Positions 8,503 through 16,928 of a DNA stretch of 46,356 nt are shown piece by piece. Made by a program: the position numbers and the translations under genes. The DNA is taken from NCBI GenBank assembly GCA_016235585.1, contig JACRJY010000024.1, positions 1 to 46,356 of the forward strand, written 5' to 3'. The notes beneath the pieces are model-generated. The model was not told the origin of the DNA. It worked only from the letters and a program-made list of their open reading frames with translations, and ran no database searches. The DNA comes from Verrucomicrobiota bacterium (lineage in GTDB: Bacteria; Verrucomicrobiota; Verrucomicrobiia; Limisphaerales; JACRJY01). Every line of letters begins with the position of its first letter. The first letter of the stretch is position 1.

Positions 8503-11500
8503 ATGAAATCTCCCGTTGCTCTGCTTTTCGCGTCGTTCGCGTGCTTCGCGGGCCAGTTCGCCGCCGCCGCGCCGGCGCTCCCGGCCAAGGAACTCGATGT
8601 CATCTGCGCACCCATCGCCAGTCTCGCGCCGACGAAGCTGCCGCTGAAGCTGGAGCCGGGCGCGCGCGTGGCGCTCATCGGCAACGGCCTCTTCGAGCGG
8701 ATGCAGGAGCACGGGTGGTTCGAGGCGATGCTGCTGCAGCGCTTTCCCAAGGAGGAACTGGTCATCCGCACGCTCGCGTGGCCCGCCGATGAAGTCGCCG
8801 TGATGCCGAGGCCGGAGGACTACGGGGACATTCACAAGCACCTGGCCGCCGCGAAGGCGGACGTGATCCTCGCAGCCTACGGGTTCAACGAATCGTTCAA
8901 GGGCGCGGCGGCGCTGCCGGATTTTGAACGCAACCTCGCGGCGCTGCTCGTCTCGCTGAAACTGCACCGCTACAACGGCAAGTCCGCGCCGCAGATTGTG
9001 CTCGTGTCGCCGATTGCACACGAGGATTTGAAGAATCCAAACCTGCCCGACGGCCGGGCGAGCAATGAGCGGCTCAAGCTCTACACCGAGGCGATGGCGC
9101 GTGTGGCGAAGAAATGCGGCGTGGCGTTTGTGGATGTGTTCGACGCGATGCGTGCGGCGATGGAGGCGAAGGCTCGTCGTAGTGGGGCAGGCGTCCCGCC
9201 TGCCTCGACGAGCGTCTCGCCCGCGCCGACCACGACCGGGACGGTCGCCCAGGCAGGCGAGACGCCTGCCCCACTAACGGACAATGGCGTGCGGTTAAAC
9301 GACGCGGGCTACCGCGTTTTCGCCGAGGAACTTTTTCGCGGCCTCGTGGGCGAGACCGCGCCGACGGTTTCGGGGCAGTTGAAGGCGGCGGTTGAAGAAC
9401 GGAACAAACAATTCCTCATCACCTACCGTCCGCTCAACGGCTTCTACATCACCGGTGGGCGCAAGGAGCCGTATGGCGTGGTGAATTTCCCCGGCGAGAT
9501 CGAGAAGTCCACGCAGATGACCGCCAACCGCGACCGCCGCGCCTGGGACATCGCGCTGGGGAGGCCCGTCCCGCCGCAGGTGGACGACAGCAACACGCGG
9601 CCGTTGGAGAAGATCACCGGCGACCGGCCGATCAACGAGTGGCTCAAGGCCGGGGATGAAGTGAAGCAGTTCAACATCGATCCGCGTTTCAACGTGAACT
9701 TGTTCGCGTCCGAAGATCAGTTCCCCGATCTCGCCAAGCCGATCCAGATGCGCTGGGACACGCGCGGGCGGCTGTGGGTGTCGTGCTCGCAGACGTATCC
9801 GCAGGTCACGCCCGGCGAGAAGCCCAATGACAAAATCGTAATCCTCGAAGACACCGACGGCGACGGGCGCGCGGACAAATGCAGCGTGTTCGCCACGGGC
9901 CTCGACATTCCGCTGTCGTTTGAATTCGGCGACGGCGGCCTCTACGTGAGCGAGCAACCGCACCTGACATTCCTCAAGGACACTGACGGCGACGGAAAGG
10001 CGGACGTGCGACGAATGATTTACACCGGCTTCGGCACGGAGGATTCGCACCACGCGCTGCACGACTTCACGTGGACGCCCGAGGGCGATTTGATTTTCCG
10101 CGAGAGCATTTTTCATCACAGCTCGGTCGAGACGCCCTACGGCCCGGTGCGCGCGCGCGACAGTTCGTTCTTCCGCTACCGTCCCGCGACGCAACGGCTC
10201 CTCGGCTTCGGCTCCTACTACAGCACGAACCCGTGGGGGCTGACCTTCGACGAGTGGGGCTGGCATCTCGGCAGCCATCCGGTCTTCGCGGCGGCGGTGC
10301 ATTCGCTCAATCCGCCGTATCCCGCGCAGCAGCCGAACGTGAAATTCCCCGCCTACAGCGGCACGTGCGGGCAGGACTTCATCTACACGAAACATTTCCC
10401 CGACGAGCTGCAGGGCTGCTTCATCCGCGTGCGCTACAAGCCGGTCAACACGGTGGAAATCCACAAGTGGGTCGAGAAGGACACGCACTTCGAGGAGGAA
10501 CGCATCGGGCATGTGTGGCAGTCGGCGAACCTCTCCTTCATCCCGGTGGACGTGCGCTTCGGCCCGCGCGGCGACCTCTTTGTGTGCGACTGGTATAATC
10601 CCGTGAAAGGTCACGCGCAGTATTCGCTGCGCGACACGCGCCGCGACAAGACGAGCGGACGCATCTGGCGCATCACCGCGAAGGGCCGCCCGCTCGACAC
10701 GCCGCCGAAGATTGCGGGCGAACCAATTTCAAAACTCCTCGACCTGCTCAAGGCCTACGAATACCGCACGCGCTACACGGCGAAGATCGAGCTGCGCGAG
10801 CGCGACGCGAGGCAGGTGAAGTCCGCGCTCGATGCGTGGGTGAAAAAGCTCGGTGCGAAAGACCCGCGCCGCGAGCACCACCTCGTCGAGGCGATGTGGA
10901 TGTATGCGAACCTGCGCGAGCCGAACGTCCCGCTGCTCGCGTCGCTCCTCAAGTCCACCAACCATCAGGTGCGCGCCGCCGCGACGCGGCAGATGCGCTG
11001 GTGGCACGAGCAGATGCCGGACGCGGTGGCGGCGCTGCGCGAGCGGGCGAATGACAAGAGTGGCCTAGTGCGTTTGGAGGCGGCGATTGCGGCGAGCTAT
11101 TTCCAATTGAGCGCTCCGGAGCGCGGCGTTTACGCCGCTTCAACATCCTCCGGCGAATTCGCGTCGAAGCGGACTGAAGTCCGCGCTCCGGCTGCGCTTG
11201 ATGCCGCGCTCGACCTGCTCAAGCACCCGATGGGCGAATACCTCGACCACGCGCTGCGCAGCACGGTGGATTCGCTCAAGCCGTTTTGGTCGGCGGACAA
11301 GGCTTTCCTCGCGAAGCATCCCGACTTGCCGGCGTTCATCGCCCGCACCGCGCCACAGCCGAAGCGCGTCGGCCCGAAGAAAGGCGAGAAGCCCGACCCG
11401 TTCGACAAGCTGAACCCGCAGGTGGTGAACATCGGCACGGTGAACGAGCGGATGCTGTTCACGGTGCTGGAGTTCAAGGTGAAGGCCGGCGCGCCGGTGA

Positions 11501-11793
11501 AGCTCATCCTGGAAAATCCCGACGCCACGCCGCACAACCTCGTCCTCTGCCAGCCCGGCTCCGAGGACAAGATCGGCGAGGCGGCCAACGAAATGGCCAA
11601 GCTGCCCGACGCGTTTGAGAAGATGGATTTTCTCCCCAAGTCCGACCAGATCATCGCCGCGACCAAGATGGTTCAGCCGAACGGCACGGACACGCTGCGC
11701 TTCCACGCGCCGAAGGCGCCGGGCCGCTATCCCTACATCTGCTCGTTCCCCGGCCATTATCTCGTGATGAAGGGCGTGATGGTGGTGGAGTAG
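8503..11793 (+). CDS. secreted SGNH hydrolase / PVC propeller / cupredoxin multidomain protein
   Basis: The 1096-residue protein starts at ATG 8503, which opens directly into a signal peptide (MKSPVALLFASFACFAGQFAAAA); an earlier in-frame TTG at 8467 would spoil it. Residues about 25-300 look like a GDSL/SGNH hydrolase-type domain (VALIGNGLFERM, GDIHKHL, DAGYRVFAEEL). Residues about 390-750 form the PVC-type propeller (FNVNLFASEDQFPDLAKPIQMRWD, GRLWVSCSQTYP, DTDGDGRADK). A HEAT-like alpha-helical stretch follows. The last 110 residues resemble an azurin-type cupredoxin with candidate copper ligands in ATPHNLVL and YICSFPGHYLVMKG. No CxxCH haem motif is present, unlike the related gene at 19701. 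Two palindromic repeats (9181-9275, 11116-11191) are translated in frame. An extracytoplasmic redox or polymer-processing role is inferred. Confidence 0.85.
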   Translation: MKSPVALLFASFACFAGQFAAAAPALPAKELDVICAPIASLAPTKLPLKLEPGARVALIGNGLFERMQEHGWFEAMLLQRFPKEELVIRTLAWPADEVAVMPRPEDYGDIHKHLAAAKADVILAAYGFNESFKGAAALPDFERNLAALLVSLKLHRYNGKSAPQIVLVSPIAHEDLKNPNLPDGRASNERLKLYTEAMARVAKKCGVAFVDVFDAMRAAMEAKARRSGAGVPPASTSVSPAPTTTGTVAQAGETPAPLTDNGVRLNDAGYRVFAEELFRGLVGETAPTVSGQLKAAVEERNKQFLITYRPLNGFYITGGRKEPYGVVNFPGEIEKSTQMTANRDRRAWDIALGRPVPPQVDDSNTRPLEKITGDRPINEWLKAGDEVKQFNIDPRFNVNLFASEDQFPDLAKPIQMRWDTRGRLWVSCSQTYPQVTPGEKPNDKIVILEDTDGDGRADKCSVFATGLDIPLSFEFGDGGLYVSEQPHLTFLKDTDGDGKADVRRMIYTGFGTEDSHHALHDFTWTPEGDLIFRESIFHHSSVETPYGPVRARDSSFFRYRPATQRLLGFGSYYSTNPWGLTFDEWGWHLGSHPVFAAAVHSLNPPYPAQQPNVKFPAYSGTCGQDFIYTKHFPDELQGCFIRVRYKPVNTVEIHKWVEKDTHFEEERIGHVWQSANLSFIPVDVRFGPRGDLFVCDWYNPVKGHAQYSLRDTRRDKTSGRIWRITAKGRPLDTPPKIAGEPISKLLDLLKAYEYRTRYTAKIELRERDARQVKSALDAWVKKLGAKDPRREHHLVEAMWMYANLREPNVPLLASLLKSTNHQVRAAATRQMRWWHEQMPDAVAALRERANDKSGLVRLEAAIAASYFQLSAPERGVYAASTSSGEFASKRTEVRAPAALDAALDLLKHPMGEYLDHALRSTVDSLKPFWSADKAFLAKHPDLPAFIARTAPQPKRVGPKKGEKPDPFDKLNPQVVNIGTVNERMLFTVLEFKVKAGAPVKLILENPDATPHNLVLCQPGSEDKIGEAANEMAKLPDAFEKMDFLPKSDQIIAATKMVQPNGTDTLRFHAPKAPGRYPYICSFPGHYLVMKGVMVVE
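9181..9275. repeat. composite palindromic repeat inside the SGNH domain (in frame)
   Basis: Arms at 9181-9205 and 9251-9275 are inverted repeats matching 24 of 25 bases. Each arm is itself a hairpin (GGCAGGCG-tcc-CGCCTGCC on the left, GGCAGGCG-aga-CGCCTGCC on the right). Between them lie further small hairpins (CGACC-ggga-GGTCG type). It is translated as an Ala/Pro/Thr-rich insert at about residues 227-258. It shares its core words with the elements at 2607-2709 and 34872-35044. Confidence 0.85.
11116..11191. repeat. second type of in-frame palindromic repeat
   Basis: The arms begin CCGGAGCGCGG and end with its complement CCGCGCTCCGG; the inner parts are GGCG-ttta-CGCC and GGACT-ga-AGTCC. 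The arms also share CCGCTTC. It is open in the host gene's frame and encodes a Ser/Ala/Arg-rich stretch between HEAT-like helices. The words differ from the GGCGTCCCGCC class, so I treat it as a separate family. Confidence 0.7.
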
Positions 11794-11802
11794 GGGGATT
11801 TT

Positions 11803-11871
11803 TGCCCGCGAACCACGCGAAGGACGCGAAAGGGGAAATCTTTTTCGCGTCCTTCGCGTGGTTCGCGGGCA
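11803..11871. terminator. 29-bp perfect inverted repeat between convergent genes
   Basis: Arms at 11803-11831 and 11843-11871 are perfectly complementary over 29 bases with an 11-base loop. The repeat lies between the stop of the plus-strand gene at 11793 and the stop of the minus-strand gene at 11890. It probably acts as a terminator in both directions, but it is far longer than a normal terminator stem and is built from GCGAAGGACGCGAA-type words like those at 38925-38998. Confidence 0.8.
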
Positions 11872-11889
11872 GTGTTCTGGCGGACTCTG

Positions 11890-13059
11890 TCAACTCCCAA
11901 CGATCCGCTGAAACATCCACCACACCCCCAGCAGCGCGATCACTGCCGAGCCGGGCACGACCACCCACTTGCGATAGCGCGCGGCGTCTTTCAGCCAGAA
12001 CGTGGCGGCGAAGGCGAGCGTGATGACCGCAAGCTGGCCCAGTTCCACGCCCACGTTGAAGCCCAGCAGTCCGGCGACCAGCGAGGCGCGCGGGAGTTCC
12101 AGCGCGGAGAGCGCGCCGGCAAAGCCCAGCCCATGCACCAGCCCGAACACGAACACCACGACCAGCCGCCAGGGCGTGTATTTCGGGCGGAAGATGTTTT
12201 CCAGCGCCACCACCGCGATGCTCCCGGCGATGATCGGCTCCACCACGGACGCCGGCACCGACACCAGCCGCAGCGTGGCCAGGCAGAGCGTGAGCGTGTG
12301 CGCCAGCGTGAACATCGTCACCTGCCACAGCACGGGCCGCCATTCGCGCGCCAGCAGGAACAACCCCAGCACAAACAAAATGTGATCCAGCCCCCGGGGC
12401 AGGACGTGAAGGAATCCTTCACGCAAAAAATCCATGAAGGTCGCCCCGCGCCCGCCCGCTGAACCTAGGCCGACGCTGCCCGGCACCGGTTGCGTGGGCG
12501 CGCCCGACGTCACCCCGGTCAGGTCGAGCAGGAAGCTCGTTTCGCCGGGGAAGAGGACGTTAATCCGTTCCAGCGCCTGGCCATTGATGTGGTTGAGAAA
12601 CAGCACGCTGAACGACCCGCCGTCGAGCGCCTTGATTTTGTAGCCCTCCAGCCCCTTCGGCAGGCGGGTGCGCCATTCGCCGGAGATCATCACCGGGTCG
12701 TCCGCCTTCGCCAGCGGCGCGCCGGCGTGCGTGGTGAAGGTGTATTCAAACTCCGGGTCGCTGCGGCCCAGCGGCTCGAAGCGGAACTCCACGCTCCGGC
12801 GGACCAGTTCGCGGGCCTGCGCCTTGAACTCCTCCTTGTCCTTGGCGGACATCTGCTGCAGGACGGCGTTCTGAAAATAAGGCGTTCCCGTCGGATCCTT
12901 TTCAAAGCAGCGCGGATCCACCTCCACGCGGAGGATCGCCGCGCCGCCCGGCTCGAACCACGCGCGCACCGGAAGGTCGGGGATCGGATGCGCCGCCGCC
13001 GTCAGCGCGGACAGCGCCAAAGCCAGGGCGGTGAACCGGGCGCGCTTGAACAGGAACAT
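11890..13059 (-). CDS. HupE/UreJ-like membrane protein with extracytoplasmic N-terminal domain
   Basis: This 389-residue protein begins with a signal peptide (MFLFKRARFTALALALSALTAAAHP). A soluble domain of roughly 180 residues follows. The C-terminal half starts with GFLHVLPRGLDHILFVLGLFLLAREW and FTLAHTLTLCLATL, the histidine-bearing signature of the HupE/UreJ_2 family, and has about six TM segments with a second signature GLVHGLGFAGAL. HupE/UreJ proteins are associated with nickel handling for hydrogenase and urease. The longer versions with a lumenal N-terminal domain are common in environmental genomes and their substrate is unclear. No hydrogenase or urease gene is nearby, so a metal-transport role is only a family-based guess. 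It converges on the giant gene to its left. Confidence 0.82.
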   Translation of the reverse strand: MFLFKRARFTALALALSALTAAAHPIPDLPVRAWFEPGGAAILRVEVDPRCFEKDPTGTPYFQNAVLQQMSAKDKEEFKAQARELVRRSVEFRFEPLGRSDPEFEYTFTTHAGAPLAKADDPVMISGEWRTRLPKGLEGYKIKALDGGSFSVLFLNHINGQALERINVLFPGETSFLLDLTGVTSGAPTQPVPGSVGLGSAGGRGATFMDFLREGFLHVLPRGLDHILFVLGLFLLAREWRPVLWQVTMFTLAHTLTLCLATLRLVSVPASVVEPIIAGSIAVVALENIFRPKYTPWRLVVVFVFGLVHGLGFAGALSALELPRASLVAGLLGFNVGVELGQLAVITLAFAATFWLKDAARYRKWVVVPGSAVIALLGVWWMFQRIVGS

Positions 13060-13245
13060 ACGGCGGCAGGGTGGAGGAACTCACCGGGGAAGGCACGCAT
13101 TAATTGCCTCGAAGGCGGGCAATATCCGTGCAATTTCGTCCTTGCCCGAATCCCCTCGGGCGGATACACCGTTGAATCAACAACTGGGCGGGAACGTCCG
13201 TTATAGTGTCCATCAACAGCAAAACAGCAATCAAACAGCACAAAT

Positions 13246-13509
13246 ATGAAGAAATTACTCACCCTCCTCGCCGCCCTGAGCCTCACCGTCGGCGCCGCCT
13301 ACGCGGGCTGCGGCAAAACCGAAACCACCAAGGGCACCTTGGAAAAGTATGACGCCGAGAAGAAGGCGATCACGGTCAAGGGCACGGATGGCAAGTCCGT
13401 CACCCTGACCCTCACCCCCGGCGTCAAGGGCGACATCAAGGCCCTCGTCGGCAAGTCGGTCACGGCCGTCAGCTCGCACAAGAAGGTCGAGTCCCTGACC
13501 AAGTCCTAA
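13246..13509 (+). CDS. small exported protein, probable OB-like or DUF5666-like fold
   Basis: The 87-residue product has a clean signal peptide (MKKLLTLLAALSLTVGAAYA) followed by a 67-residue mature region with one cysteine at its start (GCGKTETTKG has two Cys-type positions close together). It contains alternating strands: TKGTLEKYDAEKKAITVKG, KSVTLTLTPGVKGDIKALVGKSVTAVSS. The pattern of GTLEKYD...KAITVKG...VGKSVTAVS resembles small secreted beta-barrel proteins, but I cannot name a function. It stands alone with its own terminator at 13543-13571. Upstream, an 11-base palindrome GTTGAATCAAC lies at 13171-13181 and a TATAGT-like -10 at 13202-13207. The start at 13246 is the only ATG giving the signal peptide. 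Confidence 0.75.
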   Translation: MKKLLTLLAALSLTVGAAYAGCGKTETTKGTLEKYDAEKKAITVKGTDGKSVTLTLTPGVKGDIKALVGKSVTAVSSHKKVESLTKS

Positions 13510-13542
13510 TCCGGACGCGGTTTCCAACCGCAGCATTTCACA

Positions 13543-13571
13543 AGGCCCGCAGGCGACTGCGGGCCTTTTTC
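13543..13571 (+). terminator. rho-independent terminator
   Basis: AGGCCCGCAG (13543-13552), loop GCGA, then CTGCGGGCCT (13557-13566) and a T run. A 10-bp perfect GC-rich stem followed by TTTTT is a textbook intrinsic terminator for the small exported gene. Confidence 0.92.
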
Positions 13572-13657
13572 ATTTCCCGGCCTGACCTTTGGTTTCTCGC
13601 TGGACAGGGCGGCGTAACCGAAGCGCGCCCGCGCCCGTCAGCAAGACCGTGAATCCC

Positions 13658-14725
13658 ATGATTGCCGTCCTCGCTTCCGCGCTGCTGGTTGAACTTCTCA
13701 CCGGCGTTTCGCCCGCCCAGGAAGCCAAAACCGACCCCGCCTTCGCCCGCTGGTTCCAACCGCACGACTGGCAGCGCGCCGGCGACACACCCGTGCTCGG
13801 CCTCGGCGAGAAGGGGAAGTTCGACGACCAGCACATCTTCGCGCCGCACGTCGTCCAGATGGACGGTGAGTTCTGGATGTATTATTGCGGCTCGCAACGC
13901 GCGGTGGACGCGGGTGTCTACAAGGGCGTGGCACGCGACCCGAAAGCACCGGAGAAATCCGACCAGCGTGTCTTCAAGCTCGGCCTCGCGCGCAGCAAGG
14001 ACGGCGTGAACTTCAAACGCCATTCCGCCGATCCGGTGTTCAGCTTCGGCGACGACATCCATTCCATCGTCACGTTCGCCATTCTGAAAAACCCCGACGG
14101 CTCGGTGCGGCGCGAGAACGGCCGGCTGCGGGCGTATTTCGCCGCCGTGGATTTTCCCAACGGCAAATACAAGCACGACCTCTACGAGACGTTCAGCACC
14201 GACGGCATCAAGTGGTCGAAGCCCACGCACGTCATGCCGAACGCCTACGCGCCGTGCGTCATCAAGGAGGGCGGCAAGTATCGCATGTGGTTCACGTGGA
14301 TTGACCGCCACCCGTGGCACACGAGCCACGCGGAGAGCGACGACGGCACGCATTGGCGGCTCACCGAGAAGCCCTGCATCGTCATGGATCAAACGTGGGA
14401 GAAAAAAGATCAGGTCTATCCGATGGTCATCAAGGCCGACGGCCTCTGGGTGATGCTCTACGGCTGCTACTGGAACGACGACAAGCACACCGCGCTCGGC
14501 TTCGCGGTGAGCAAGGACGGGCTGACGTGGACGAAGCACCCGGAGAATCCCGTCTTCCGCCCGGAGCCGAAGCACGACTGGGAATCCAACTTCACCACGA
14601 GCCACACGCTGCTGCGCCTGCCCGACGGCAGCTTTCGCCTCTGGTATGCAGGACGCCGGCAACCGCCGTGGAGCAACCTCTACTTCGCCCTCGGCACCGC
14701 GCGGTGGATGGGGCCGGGGAAGTGA
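13658..14725 (+). CDS. exported five-bladed beta-propeller protein (GH43/GH130-like)
   Basis: The 355-residue protein starts at ATG 13658, giving a signal peptide (MIAVLASALLVELLTGVSPAQE); an in-frame TTG further upstream would place it internally. It has the repeated pattern of glycosidase-type five-bladed propellers: DDQHIFAPHVVQMDGEFWMYYCG, LARSKDGVNFKRH, ETFSTDGIKWSKPTHVM, HAESDDGTHWRLTEKP, VSKDGLTWTKHPENPV and SFRLWYAGR. These 'SxDGxxWxx' turns are typical of GH43, GH130 and related families. Candidate acidic residues are present but I cannot assign the catalytic set. A role in extracellular carbohydrate processing is likely, fitting the GH5-like gene at 29059. It stands between a terminator and the convergent parC gene. 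Confidence 0.75.
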   Translation: MIAVLASALLVELLTGVSPAQEAKTDPAFARWFQPHDWQRAGDTPVLGLGEKGKFDDQHIFAPHVVQMDGEFWMYYCGSQRAVDAGVYKGVARDPKAPEKSDQRVFKLGLARSKDGVNFKRHSADPVFSFGDDIHSIVTFAILKNPDGSVRRENGRLRAYFAAVDFPNGKYKHDLYETFSTDGIKWSKPTHVMPNAYAPCVIKEGGKYRMWFTWIDRHPWHTSHAESDDGTHWRLTEKPCIVMDQTWEKKDQVYPMVIKADGLWVMLYGCYWNDDKHTALGFAVSKDGLTWTKHPENPVFRPEPKHDWESNFTTSHTLLRLPDGSFRLWYAGRRQPPWSNLYFALGTARWMGPGK

Positions 14726-14735
14726 ATGCCCGGCG

Positions 14736-16868
14736 CTACGCGAACACAATCTCCGTCGTCGCCGCCAGTTCGTCCCAGCCGCGCGTCGGATCGGCGGTGA
14801 CGGAGGAGATGTCCTTGATGGAAATCTGCCGCCCGCGTGTCTTTGGCGATTTGATCTCGATCTTCGACGGGTCGCACGTCTGCTGGTTGATCTTCTGATG
14901 CGGCGCGGGCTTGTAGCGGACGTAGAGCACCTTCGGCGTCTCCGGCGCGAAGAACAGGATGCGCGACTTGTCCGGGATGCACAGATACGCCTTGTTCATG
15001 ATTGTCCCGCCGAACTTGAAGCGTTTGAGATAACTCGCCTTGCGGTCGGTGTAGGCGCAGGTGAACACCGTCTCGCGATCCGGCAGGCCGCAGAAGAACA
15101 ACTCCGGGCCGACGAACAGTTTCTCCGGCAGCTCGGTAACCTTGTAGGTGCCGTCCTTGAACACGAGCAGAACCTTGTCGAACTTCGTGCACTCGACCTT
15201 GAATTCCTCGCCGCCCACCTTGTAGCCCACGTAGCCGCTCTCGCGGTCGTAGGCGACCTTGAACGACTTGAAGGCCACTTCCTTCACGTCAATCTCCTCG
15301 TGCCGCGCGGACTTGGTGGTGAGGCGCGGATACAGCGGGCCGTATTTCTCCAGCAGCGCCTCCAGGTGGCTGACGACGTATTTGGTGAGACCCTTGAGAT
15401 TCTTGCGCGTCGTATCGAGGTCGGCCTTCGTCCGCTCCATCTCCTCGCGATGCTTGTTGATGTCGAAGAGCGAAATGCGGCGGATGCGAACTTGCAGCAA
15501 CCGCTCCACATCCGCATCTACGATCTCGCGAATCAACTCCTTCTTTAACGGCTTGAACCCGTCATGCACGGCGGCGAGCACCGCCTCGTTCGTCTTGCAC
15601 TTCTCAATCGCCTTGTAGATGCGCTCCTCGATGAAGATGCGTTCCAGTGTGCGGTAGTGCAGTTCGTCGAGCAGGTTCTTCTCGCGCAGTTCCAGCTCGC
15701 GCTTGAGGATGCGCACGAGCTGATCCGTGTTCTCGCGCAGCACCTCGCTCACGGTCAGCTCGACCGGGCGGTTGTCGCGGATGACCGTAATGCGGCTCGT
15801 GATGGTGACTTCGCAGTTGGTGAAGGCGAAAAGCGCGTCAATTAACTGCTGGGCGCTGACACCACTCGGCGCCTTGATCTCGATCTCGACCTCCTCGGAG
15901 GTAAAGTCGCTGATGGATTTCACCTTGAGCTTGCCCTTGGCCACGGCGTCCTCGATGGACGCGGTGAGGGACTCGGTGGTGGTGCCGGGCGGCAGCTCCT
16001 TGATGACGACGGTGGACTCGTCCTTCTCCTTGATCTTGGCGCGCACCTTCACGGTGCCCTTGCCATCCTGGTAATCGCGCGCGTCCATCTGGCCGCCGGT
16101 CGGGAAATCCGGCAGGCACTTGAACGGCTGCCTCTTGAGGATGGCGATCTGCGCCTCGATCAGCTCGGTGAAATTGTGCGGCAAAATCCGCGCGCTCAAG
16201 CCGACCGCGATGCCCTCCGTGCCGAGCATCAGCGTAAGCGGCAGCTTGCACGGCAGCGTCACCGGCTCCTTGTTGCGCCCGTCGTAGCTGGGAACGAAAT
16301 CGGTGATCGAGTCGTTGAAAACCTCCGTGCGCGCCAGTTCCGTGAGGCGGCATTCGATGTAACGCGGCGCGGCGGCGGGGTCGCCCGTGTAGATGTTGCC
16401 GAAGTTACCCTGGCCCTCGATGAGGTAGCGCTTGTTCGCCAGCACCACGAGCGCGTCGCCGATGGAGGCGTCGCCGTGCGGATGATACTGCATCGTGTGG
16501 CCGACGACGTTGGCGACCTTGATGAAGCGCCCGTCGTCCTTCTCGTGCAGCGCCCAGAGAATGCGCCGCTGCACCGGCTTCAAGCCGTCGGCAAGATTCG
16601 GAATCGCGCGGTCGCGGATGACATAGCTGGCGTAGTCGAGGAAGCCGCGATCCACGCGCGTGTGCAGGCCCGCTTCGAGTTTCTTCGGGTCAAATGGCCG
16701 ATGTGCGATGGCTTCGACCGTCTCGGCGACGATGTGATCCGCGCCGTTGCCATTCGTGACGTTCTTCTTCTCGCCGCGCGCGGGCTTTGTTTCTGCCGGC
16801 TCGGCGGGCTTTGCGCCTTCAATGGGCAGTTCAGGCTGGTTTGATTCTTTTTGTTTCTTGGCTGACAT
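14736..16868 (-). CDS. parC: type IIA DNA topoisomerase subunit A (ParC/GyrA-like)
   Basis: The 710-residue protein is the breakage-reunion subunit. It has a charged low-complexity N-terminus (residues 1-60), then VDRGFLDYASYVIRDRAIPNLADGLKPVQRRILWAL, the winged-helix quinolone-pocket region HPHGDASIGDAL (about 129-140) and the catalytic tyrosine in AAPRYIECRL (Y170). A coiled-coil gate region follows around 400-520, and a short C-terminal domain lacks a GyrA box (QRRGGRG). The absence of the GyrA box and the length favour a topoisomerase IV-like enzyme of the type found in Bacteroidota and PVC bacteria. It relaxes or decatenates DNA with the B subunit encoded 60 bp upstream; the spacer holds a small palindrome. 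The pair follows an unknown gene in one minus-strand operon. Confidence 0.93.
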   Translation of the reverse strand: MSAKKQKESNQPELPIEGAKPAEPAETKPARGEKKNVTNGNGADHIVAETVEAIAHRPFDPKKLEAGLHTRVDRGFLDYASYVIRDRAIPNLADGLKPVQRRILWALHEKDDGRFIKVANVVGHTMQYHPHGDASIGDALVVLANKRYLIEGQGNFGNIYTGDPAAAPRYIECRLTELARTEVFNDSITDFVPSYDGRNKEPVTLPCKLPLTLMLGTEGIAVGLSARILPHNFTELIEAQIAILKRQPFKCLPDFPTGGQMDARDYQDGKGTVKVRAKIKEKDESTVVIKELPPGTTTESLTASIEDAVAKGKLKVKSISDFTSEEVEIEIKAPSGVSAQQLIDALFAFTNCEVTITSRITVIRDNRPVELTVSEVLRENTDQLVRILKRELELREKNLLDELHYRTLERIFIEERIYKAIEKCKTNEAVLAAVHDGFKPLKKELIREIVDADVERLLQVRIRRISLFDINKHREEMERTKADLDTTRKNLKGLTKYVVSHLEALLEKYGPLYPRLTTKSARHEEIDVKEVAFKSFKVAYDRESGYVGYKVGGEEFKVECTKFDKVLLVFKDGTYKVTELPEKLFVGPELFFCGLPDRETVFTCAYTDRKASYLKRFKFGGTIMNKAYLCIPDKSRILFFAPETPKVLYVRYKPAPHQKINQQTCDPSKIEIKSPKTRGRQISIKDISSVTADPTRGWDELAATTEIVFA

Positions 16869-16889
16869 GGCTTAAATCTTCTTTGGCAG

Positions 16890-16909
16890 GGCCGCGCGGC
16901 TGCGCGGCC
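16890..16909. repeat. short palindrome between parE and parC
   Basis: GGCCGCGC-ggct-GCGCGGCC is a perfect 8-bp stem in the 60-bp spacer between the two topoisomerase subunit genes. It could attenuate or stabilise the transcript. It lacks a T run on either strand, so it is not a standard terminator. Confidence 0.45.
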
Positions 16910-16928
16910 TAGATATTGGGGGCCGAGT

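Noticed and set aside
13172..13207. Sigma70-type promoter TTGAAT...TATAGT
   Set aside because: The spacing is 24 bp, too long for a standard promoter, so only the -10-like box is mentioned.
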